Source: a virus
IMG/VR virus record: IMGVR_UViG_3300021373_001570
Location: 1 to 22,106 of that record
Direction: 5' to 3' (one strand)
DNA length: 22,106 nucleotides
The notes below the pieces were generated by a model, which saw only the letters and a program-made list of their open reading frames with translations, made no database searches and was not told the origin of the DNA. This document shows, piece after piece, positions 1 through 5,453 of this stretch (position 1 is its first letter; each line of letters starts with the position of its first letter). Made by a program: the position numbers and the translations under genes.

Positions 1-423
1 GCTATGTTCTAGCAATGCCTGTCGTAATTTGTCTGAACCGCCAACTCTAACATTTATAATTCCGTTGTAATATTCGTCGCTCTCTAATACACGGCGGTCA
101 AACTGTTCTCTTGCCTCTATGTAGGACATTTCGCCCCTACCTTTACATAGGTATAGTATTTCTCTTGTAAAGTTTTCTGAACCTAGTGCTTCAACGTCTG
201 CGTTTAGTCTATCAGATGATCCCCAATAGTCTTTCCAATCGCTTTCTTTGTAGCCTCTGCGTTTATTCTTTTTGCCTTTGAGAGGTGGCTTAGTGGTTTT
301 AAATTTTGCTAGTTTTTTGCCTACGTATTTTTGGCCTGTGGTCTTGTTTGTAATAAGATAAACAAAACCTTCGTACTCGTCTGGTATTGTATCAATTATT
401 TTGCCTTCATAAGTCCACTGCAT
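1..423 (-). CDS. GIY-YIG-type putative endonuclease (3' end outside window)
   Basis: My own translation from the ATG at 423 gives 141 codons with no stop before the window edge, so the C-terminus is missing. Near the N-terminus (residues about 19-37) lies GFVYLITN, then TTGQKYVGKK. This is the spaced VYL...YVG pair of the GIY-YIG nuclease fold, with VYL replacing GIY. Further on are a Lys/Arg-rich stretch, ESDWKDYWGSS, a conserved-looking glutamate region (GEMSYIEAREQF) and YYNGIIN. From memory, small proteins with this layout are common in marine T4-like phages and are annotated as putative Seg-like endonucleases. The gene starts 11 bases after the stop of the 69-residue gene and has no clear Shine-Dalgarno, so it is probably translated with the upstream operon. 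Cleavage activity and target are unknown. It may be a resident nuclease rather than a mobile homing enzyme. Confidence 0.8.
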   Translation of the reverse strand, partial: MQWTYEGKIIDTIPDEYEGFVYLITNKTTGQKYVGKKLAKFKTTKPPLKGKKNKRRGYKESDWKDYWGSSDRLNADVEALGSENFTREILYLCKGRGEMSYIEAREQFDRRVLESDEYYNGIINVRVGGSDKLRQALLEHS

Positions 424-434
424 AGTGATACTTA

Positions 435-644
435 TTAATTGCCTTTTTTATTTGCCTGCTTTTTGGTTTGATAGTCGTTATGTATCTCGTCCATACGTTC
501 TTTAGCAAGAACTCTAATGGTTCTTAACCATCTACGGCTTGCTAGGTGTGTACGATGCGACTTACGAGACATATACGCCTCGTTAGCCTTAAAATATTCC
601 ATATACGCTTTCGTTAGCTTGTCGTGTGTGTCATCTTCAATCAT
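435..644 (-). CDS. Small basic conserved-type protein, function unknown (69 aa)
   Basis: A 69-residue product that I do not recognise with certainty. It starts acidic (MIEDDTHDKL) and becomes strongly basic, with RKSHRTH, RRWLRTIRVLAKERMDEI and a lysine-rich end (KKQANKKGN). It has no signal peptide, membrane segment or cysteine, and most of it would form charged helices. Its ATG overlaps the TGA of gp46 by four bases (ATGA), which points to translational coupling with the recombination nuclease operon. That context and the basic character make a nucleic-acid-binding or nuclease-accessory role possible, but this is inference. Small basic Arg/Ala-rich proteins beside gene 46 occur in marine T4-like phages as far as I recall. 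Confidence 0.75.
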   Translation of the reverse strand: MIEDDTHDKLTKAYMEYFKANEAYMSRKSHRTHLASRRWLRTIRVLAKERMDEIHNDYQTKKQANKKGN

Positions 645-2413
645 TCTACTACATCAATATCATTCTCATAGCTTGTAAAGCCATTTTCCTTGATAACTTT
701 AAGTATGTGATTAACTCTTCCTACCAATTCGTCTTTATGTGAGATAAGGAAGATGTTTTTCTCACGTTCTCTAGTCATCTTCTTAAGAACACTCAGTGAG
801 CTTTCAACCCCTGCCGTGTCCATACCTGAATCAATTAACTCATCAATAAACAACAAGTTTATATTTTGATACAAACTCTCCCAAACATCTCTAAATGCAA
901 AGCTCAAACCAAGTATAAGTCTGTTACGTTCGCCTCTTGACAAGTTGTCAAAGTCTAAATCTTGTCCTAATTGTGTAATTTCAACTGCTAGGTCATTTTG
1001 GAACACAACCTGATGCGGCAATCCTAGTTTGTCAAGGTAATATGTAAGTCTATTGTTTAGATATGCTAAGTTTTGCTCAATAATTTTCTTACGAATAAAC
1101 GAATCTTTATTTGTAAGCAGTTTTAACAAGAACTCTTGGTGATCTTTATATTCTGTTAGGTCATTGACTGCCGCCCAGTCGATTTCTTGGATGGCACTAT
1201 TGTTTAATTCGTCAATTTGTGCTTGATATGGATCTTCTTCTTGCTGTTTAGTCTTCCACGCTTGCTTTAAACTGTCTACATTCTGTCTATGCTCGTATGC
1301 TTCTTTAGCAGTTTCATAAAACGTTGTAGGTTTACCGTTGATGTCACCAATTTCTTCAAGTGCTTTCGATACATCTAATACTTTATTGGACACTTCGGAC
1401 TGATATGCTAATGCATCTTCAAGTTCTTGGCTCTTGCGCTCTGCAATTTCTGCTTTTTTGTCTGCGTGTAGCTCTTGACCACAAGTGTAACACACTGCGT
1501 CTTCTAATTCTGCAATATCTTTATTAACTTTTGTTACAGACTTGTCAGCACGTTGTAATGCTGGCTCAAGGGTGCTAAGTTCTTTCCTAAGAGCATTGAT
1601 TGCATTGTTATGTTCATTCCAATTTTGCAGTTTTTCGTGTGCTTCTAGCTCTACTTCGATATCTAGATGCTCTAGTTCGTCAATTCCTTCTTTGAGCTTC
1701 ATAACATCGGTAGTACGTTTTGCTAACCACGCCTTCTGATTACTTTGTAAACTAGTAATGGTCGATTCGATCTTGCTATTTGCAGTTTGTATTGCTTCAA
1801 TCTTAAGTGTTTCTTGTGTAATAGATTCTTTTGTTTGCCTAATTTGCTCTTTTAGGGTGTCTGCCTTTTCGCTGAGGATAGTAATACCCAATAACTGCTC
1901 AATAATAGCACGTTGATCGTTTTGCCGCATACTAAGAAACGGTTCAGAGTAGGTATTAAGTGCTACAATATGCTTAAACATATCGTGACTCATACCTAAC
2001 AGTGTGTTAATTGTTTCCTGTGTTTTACGACTATCGCCTTGCGATTCGTCATCAGCTTCTTGTTCCTGATTGTTTACAAAAAATTTCAAAAAAGTAGGAG
2101 ACCGACCACGTTCAATACGATAGTCGACTCCATCTTTTTCAAAATCAAGCGAAACAACCATACCTTTAGAGTTCGTCTTGTTGATAAGGTTATTCCGCTT
2201 GATATTTGTTAGTGCTTGGCCGTACAAGGCATAGGATAATGCATTGATTATCGTGGTTTTACCTGTACCGTTTCGTGAGCCAGAATCGTCACCTCCTTGA
2301 TCGAGATTTTCACCTAACACTAACGTTAACCGTTCCTTGTTAAAGTCAACGGCTTGAGTCTGGTTGCCCACACTCATAAAGTTTTTTACTGTGAGATCTT
2401 TTACTTTTATCAT
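641..2413 (-). CDS. gp46: gp46 recombination endonuclease subunit (Rad50/SbcC-like ATPase)
   Basis: The 590-residue length is close to T4 gp46 (about 560). Visible parts, in order: an N-terminal P-loop SRNGTGKTT at residues 46-54 (Ser 46 sits where the usual first Gly would be); a long coiled-coil region of roughly residues 180-400; a zinc hook CYTC at 308-311; an ABC signature LSRGERNR at 491-498; a Walker B INLLFIDE at 518-525; and a switch histidine in ISHKDEL at 557-563. This is the SMC/Rad50 head-coil-hook plan. With gp47 it is expected to form the nuclease complex that resects DNA ends for recombination-dependent replication and degrades host DNA. The ATG at 2413 directly abuts the gp47 stop, and the end overlaps the next gene by four bases. 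Confidence 0.97.
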   Translation of the reverse strand: MIKVKDLTVKNFMSVGNQTQAVDFNKERLTLVLGENLDQGGDDSGSRNGTGKTTIINALSYALYGQALTNIKRNNLINKTNSKGMVVSLDFEKDGVDYRIERGRSPTFLKFFVNNQEQEADDESQGDSRKTQETINTLLGMSHDMFKHIVALNTYSEPFLSMRQNDQRAIIEQLLGITILSEKADTLKEQIRQTKESITQETLKIEAIQTANSKIESTITSLQSNQKAWLAKRTTDVMKLKEGIDELEHLDIEVELEAHEKLQNWNEHNNAINALRKELSTLEPALQRADKSVTKVNKDIAELEDAVCYTCGQELHADKKAEIAERKSQELEDALAYQSEVSNKVLDVSKALEEIGDINGKPTTFYETAKEAYEHRQNVDSLKQAWKTKQQEEDPYQAQIDELNNSAIQEIDWAAVNDLTEYKDHQEFLLKLLTNKDSFIRKKIIEQNLAYLNNRLTYYLDKLGLPHQVVFQNDLAVEITQLGQDLDFDNLSRGERNRLILGLSFAFRDVWESLYQNINLLFIDELIDSGMDTAGVESSLSVLKKMTREREKNIFLISHKDELVGRVNHILKVIKENGFTSYENDIDVVE

Positions 2414-3424
2414 TTATAGCTCATTGTAAATGTCTAACAACATTTTTTTGTTAAAGTTTTCTGAATCAATTGCAGTAATTTCTTTAGATACAATTTCGTC
2501 TACACTTTCGAATGCTGAAATATCTAAGTCTGTTGTAATTTCTTCGATTTGTTTTTGCGGAATTAGTGTAAGTTCGCGACAGTTGTGTTGACTAATGTAA
2601 GTTTCTTTGATAAACTGTGCTTCTTCGTAACTGATGGGTACATCAATAGTAACACGCAAATACATTTTAGGTTTAATAATATCGTTTTCAGGATCTAATA
2701 GTTTGCTTAATGTGGTTGTTCGATACTTAGGACAATTCCACCAATTGATGTACTCGGGCTCTTTATTATTTTCTCGGTCTAGTATCATCATACCACGCTC
2801 GTCGTCCCAAGCGTCAGCATAGTTGTGAGGGAAAGCATTACCAATATAGTGAATCTTACCTTGTACTTGTCTTTTATGAAAATGCCCACTAAAGACATAC
2901 TCTTGATTCTTAAAGTGTTCTGCTTTTAAGTCTCCGTGATCTGGCATTTGTACCATTGCATTCATATAAAAACTAGGAAGTTCAAAATGACCAAACATAT
3001 ATTTGGATTTGATCTTTTCTATTTTCTTCCATTCGTCGCCTACTAACCAAGGAATAAGACAAACGTCTTCTTCTTCGTAGATTTCGTCGACTAGTGTAAT
3101 ACCTGGAATGTGTCTGCCAAAGATTGTAGAACTTACATCACGCTTATCTTTGTAGTATAAGTCGTGATTGCCTACAAACATATAAAACTTATCAAATGCT
3201 TTGCCTAATTTTTCTAAACAACGGATAGTAGCATCCATAGTTGTTAGATTAAGGCTATTTCGATTATGATGCCAATCACCGCAAAAGATTCCGGTTTCGC
3301 ATCCGTTGTCTTTGGCCTGTTCAATAAACCAATCAACAAATTCTTCACAATCGTCGTTGTGTACTTTACTATTGCCTTTTAAACCAAAGTGAATATCGGT
3401 AAAGACCGCTGCTTTCTTAAACAA
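2414..3424 (-). CDS. gp47: gp47 recombination endonuclease subunit (Mre11/SbcD-like)
   Basis: The 336-residue length nearly equals T4 gp47 (339). It shows the ordered metallophosphatase motifs of Mre11: DIH at residues 10-12, GDWHH at 49-53, GNHD at 85-88, GHFE at 145-148 and GHFH at 180-183. These residues bind the two catalytic metals. The protein should be the nuclease partner of gp46, encoded immediately downstream with no gap. The start is TTG at 3424-3422: the second codon upstream is an in-frame stop, and the first catalytic motif begins only nine residues in, so no later ATG can serve. A GGAGA lies six bases before it. A host-type promoter sits just upstream, so gp47-gp46 and the two small genes after them can be expressed apart from gp55. 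Confidence 0.97.
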   Translation of the reverse strand: MFKKAAVFTDIHFGLKGNSKVHNDDCEEFVDWFIEQAKDNGCETGIFCGDWHHNRNSLNLTTMDATIRCLEKLGKAFDKFYMFVGNHDLYYKDKRDVSSTIFGRHIPGITLVDEIYEEEDVCLIPWLVGDEWKKIEKIKSKYMFGHFELPSFYMNAMVQMPDHGDLKAEHFKNQEYVFSGHFHKRQVQGKIHYIGNAFPHNYADAWDDERGMMILDRENNKEPEYINWWNCPKYRTTTLSKLLDPENDIIKPKMYLRVTIDVPISYEEAQFIKETYISQHNCRELTLIPQKQIEEITTDLDISAFESVDEIVSKEITAIDSENFNKKMLLDIYNEL

Positions 3425-3430
3425 AAATTA

Positions 3431-3435
3431 TCTCC
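3431..3435 (-). promoter_or_regulatory. Ribosome binding site supporting the TTG start of gp47
   Basis: GGAGA on the minus strand lies six bases before TTG at 3424-3422. An in-frame TAA (3430-3428) falls between this site and the TTG, so the site and the TTG together fix the start. Confidence 0.75.
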
Positions 3436-3451
3436 ATACTTAGTGTGTATT

Positions 3452-3480
3452 AGTATAACGTCTTTTATAACAGAGGTCAA
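3452..3480 (-). promoter_or_regulatory. Sigma70-type promoter for gp47-gp46 operon
   Basis: On the minus strand TTGACC (3480-3475) is followed by exactly 17 bases and then TATACT (3457-3452). Each box is one base from the consensus and the spacing is ideal. The -35 box starts four bases after the gp55 stop codon. The expected start of transcription is near 3445, giving a leader of about 20 bases with the GGAGA site before the gp47 TTG. This resembles an early or middle promoter read by the host polymerase. It is predicted from sequence only. Confidence 0.75.
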
Positions 3481-3483
3481 CCT

Positions 3484-4302
3484 TTATTTTTCACTTTCTC
3501 TTTTCACAGCAGCTTCCCATTCACCCTGTGCTTGTCTTGTATAGCTTGGAGTTAAGTCATTCATCTCAAGGATGTCGTCTCTAATGTTTTGATTGCGTTT
3601 TTCAATGTTGATAATACGTACAAATGAGTTTGTGACTGCCGCTGTGTAGTAAGCAAACGGGTTGTTACTCTTAGATTCATCAAATTGTAGACCAATTTGA
3701 GCAAGTTGCAGTATCGCTTGTCCTCGCATTTCATCATTATAGGTATATCCTCTCACATTTCCTCGTGTTGCGTATCTTTCACACAACTTCATCCACATTC
3801 TTGCAAGTTTATCAGTGGCTTGTCCCTTTTTAAGAACAAAATTGCCATTTTCCATACCACCTTCCCAGTGACTTTTGCCTACACAAACAATTTTGTCATT
3901 TTCGTCAAACTTGTAATGTTGAAAAGGGGGAAAATTTAGTTTTGTTTTTGTATCTGCTACTGTTTTAGGGTTCTTCTTGCGTCCTGGTTCTTCTGGAATA
4001 TGATCATATGTCATAATACGGAAGATTAGTTCTTCTTTTGTGATTTTTTTGTAGTCAACTTCGCAATCTGCTTGTTTTACTCGCTTGCCTGCTTCTTTTG
4101 CAGCCTGATATGCTTCTTGCGAAAGCCGTTTTGCCTTATTTCTCTTAGCTTCTGCAATAGTTCTAATGTTTATCTTGTCTACGCTCGGTAAAATTATGTC
4201 ATAATTGGCATACTCGTCATCGACAAAACTTGAAAACGACGATTTAGACTTATGTATCTCTAATAAAAGGTCTTTATTGTTAAGGTAATTAACTTTTCTC
4301 AT
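3484..4302 (-). CDS. gp55: gp55 late-transcription sigma factor, long marine form
   Basis: A 272-residue protein compared with about 185 in T4. Its N-terminus (NYLNNKDLLLEI, residues 5-16) matches the start of T4 gp55 (NYVNNKELLQAI). Residues about 162-247 match the sigma region 2-like core: GYTYNDEMRGQAILQL, GLQFDESKSNNPFAYYT, and a basic IEKRNQNIRDD. T4 has corresponding GYT...EM, FDETKYKNPHAYIT and KKERKE. Between the two blocks, residues about 22-160 carry an insertion absent from T4, partly a charged helix and partly an HYKFDENDKIVCVGKSHW-type segment. gp55 replaces the host sigma factor to read late promoters. The hydrophobic sliding-clamp-binding tail I know from T4 gp55 is not evident; the protein ends KRESEK. 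AGGAG lies five bases before ATG, behind a near-consensus host promoter. The core assignment is firm; the insert's role is unknown. Confidence 0.9.
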   Translation of the reverse strand: MRKVNYLNNKDLLLEIHKSKSSFSSFVDDEYANYDIILPSVDKINIRTIAEAKRNKAKRLSQEAYQAAKEAGKRVKQADCEVDYKKITKEELIFRIMTYDHIPEEPGRKKNPKTVADTKTKLNFPPFQHYKFDENDKIVCVGKSHWEGGMENGNFVLKKGQATDKLARMWMKLCERYATRGNVRGYTYNDEMRGQAILQLAQIGLQFDESKSNNPFAYYTAAVTNSFVRIINIEKRNQNIRDDILEMNDLTPSYTRQAQGEWEAAVKRESEK

Positions 4303-4325
4303 TTGGGCTCCTAAATGTTATATAC

Positions 4326-4354
4326 ATTATAATATACTCTGTTTAAAAAGTCAA
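4326..4354 (-). promoter_or_regulatory. Sigma70-type promoter for gp55
   Basis: Minus-strand TTGACT (4354-4349), 17-base spacer, then TATAAT (4331-4326), an exact -10 consensus. The expected start is near 4319, leaving a leader of about 17 bases that contains AGGAG (4312-4308) before the gp55 ATG at 4302. The first base of the -35 box coincides with the first base of a late-type motif on the other strand. Predicted from sequence only. Confidence 0.8.
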
Positions 4355-4361
4355 CTAAATA
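4354..4361 (+). promoter_or_regulatory. Candidate late promoter element before gp48-like gene
   Basis: ACTAAATA matches six of eight bases of the T4 late element TATAAATA, and seven of eight bases of the motif before gp6. It ends 19 bases before the ATG at 4381, with AGGAGAG (4369-4375) between. A start of transcription six or so bases downstream would leave a very short leader. In such AT-rich DNA the match alone is weak. The support comes from its position in the only gap at the head of the plus-strand block. Confidence 0.45.
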
Positions 4362-4380
4362 ATAGCATAGGAGAGTAATT

Positions 4381-5151
4381 ATGAGCTTTTTAAAAAATTT
4401 AGGCAACAAAGTTGTTAACAAGGCAAAGCAAAATCTTATAGACGAAGTATCAGATACAAACTTTGGTCGTGTGTTAAGAACATTTAATCTTTTGCCAGGA
4501 GCCAATCCAAATAATGACGGATCGTTCACTGCTGGATCTTGGGATACAGGTACTAATGCAGATTGGCGTGTTAGGATTTCATTACCTCCTGGAGGTGCAT
4601 ATGCTAGTAGTTCGTTGTTAGCGCCGCTGAAAGAAACACAAAATTCTATGGTGTTTCCGTATACGCCGCAAGTATTTATTACTCATAGTGCAAATTATAA
4701 TGCACTACAGCCTACACATAGTAATTATCCCTTCCACATTTACACTAGTTCACAAGTGGATCAGTTTACTATCACAGGTGAATTTACAGTTGAAAATTCT
4801 AAAGAAGCAGAATATTGGGTTGCAGCAGTGCATTTTTTAAAATCAGTTACAAAAATGGCATATGGGGAAAGTGCTAACAAAGGTTCTCCACCGCCTGTTG
4901 TAAAACTAAATGGATACGGGGACTATGTTTTTAATCAAGTACCTGTTGTTGTACAAAACTTTAACGTAACACTTCCGTCAGATGTAGATTATATTCCAGC
5001 AGGCGTAGGGTTTAACGGATCTTATGCGCCAGCAAGGTCAGAAATATCTGTTGCACTAATGCCACAATACAGCAGAGATAAAGTTAACAAATTTAGTCTT
5101 GATAAGTTTGTAAGCGGTGGATACATTCTAGGCGGAGATGGATATTTATAA
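4381..5151 (+). CDS. gp48: Probable baseplate tail-tube cap/initiator protein (gp48-like)
   Basis: A 256-residue protein heading the baseplate cluster. After a short basic N-terminal helix (MSFLKNLGNKVVNKAKQ) come DWRVRISLPPGG (61-72), MVFPYTPQ (90-97), THSANYNALQPTHSNYPFHI (101-120), a tube-like beta stretch FTITGEFTVEN (129-139) and EAEYWVAAVHFLKSVTKMAYG (142-162). I associate this combination with the gp48 family of marine T4-like phages. T4 gp48 sits on the baseplate hub and, with gp54, starts tail-tube polymerisation. The next gene is gp53, and the stop overlaps its ATG (TAATG). The protein is shorter than T4 gp48 (about 364), and gp54 shares a related tube fold, so a gp54-type label is the main alternative. 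AGGAGAG precedes the ATG by about five bases. Confidence 0.72.
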   Translation: MSFLKNLGNKVVNKAKQNLIDEVSDTNFGRVLRTFNLLPGANPNNDGSFTAGSWDTGTNADWRVRISLPPGGAYASSSLLAPLKETQNSMVFPYTPQVFITHSANYNALQPTHSNYPFHIYTSSQVDQFTITGEFTVENSKEAEYWVAAVHFLKSVTKMAYGESANKGSPPPVVKLNGYGDYVFNQVPVVVQNFNVTLPSDVDYIPAGVGFNGSYAPARSEISVALMPQYSRDKVNKFSLDKFVSGGYILGGDGYL

Positions 5152-5453
5152 TGGCAAACTATGATGATAGAAGTCTTTACAAAGACACTAGAGAAGTAAA
5201 CGGGCAATATCTTGGAATTTTAAATATCAGACCAGTGCCTGCTGAAAACGATGATATTGTTTATGAAATTGAACCGCAATATACTTACAGACCAGATTTA
5301 TTAGCATACGACTTGTACGGGGATAGAAGATATTGGTGGGTATTTGCACAGCGCAATATGAATGTTTTAAAAGATCCTGTTTATGATTTTGTACCAGGAA
5401 CAAAAATATATCTACCAAAAGAAAGAAACATAACAGCACAATTAGGAGGATAA
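5151..5453 (+). CDS. gp53: gp53 baseplate wedge subunit
   Basis: A 100-residue protein, about half the length of T4 gp53 (196). Residues about 41-82 hold the typical segment: YTYRPDLLAYDLYGDRRYWW, then FAQRN, DPVYDF and VPGTKIYLP. The last part resembles a LysM-like fold seen at the C-terminus of gp53 relatives. gp53 helps join neighbouring wedges around the hub in the baseplate. The ATG overlaps the TAA of the preceding gene by one base, and the gene ends flush with the next start, so translation is probably coupled. The short length probably reflects a compact marine version rather than truncation, because both the start and the C-terminal motif are intact. Confidence 0.9.
   Translation: MANYDDRSLYKDTREVNGQYLGILNIRPVPAENDDIVYEIEPQYTYRPDLLAYDLYGDRRYWWVFAQRNMNVLKDPVYDFVPGTKIYLPKERNITAQLGG
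5444..5449 (+). promoter_or_regulatory. Strong Shine-Dalgarno inside the end of gp53
   Basis: AGGAGG lies within the last codons of gp53, four bases before the ATG at 5454. It is the strongest ribosome binding site on the plus strand here and drives the 926-residue hub-like gene. The gp53 stop directly abuts that ATG. Confidence 0.7.

Noticed and set aside
4311-4529. 72-codon minus-strand frame across the divergent promoter region
   Set aside because: It covers both promoters and the start of the gp48-like gene, and it has no motif of its own.
5143-5150. Exact TATAAATA (T4 late element) on the minus strand at the end of the gp48-like gene
   Set aside because: It lies antisense within coding sequence with no minus-strand gene behind it. 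In 22 kb this AT-rich, a handful of exact eight-base matches are expected by chance.
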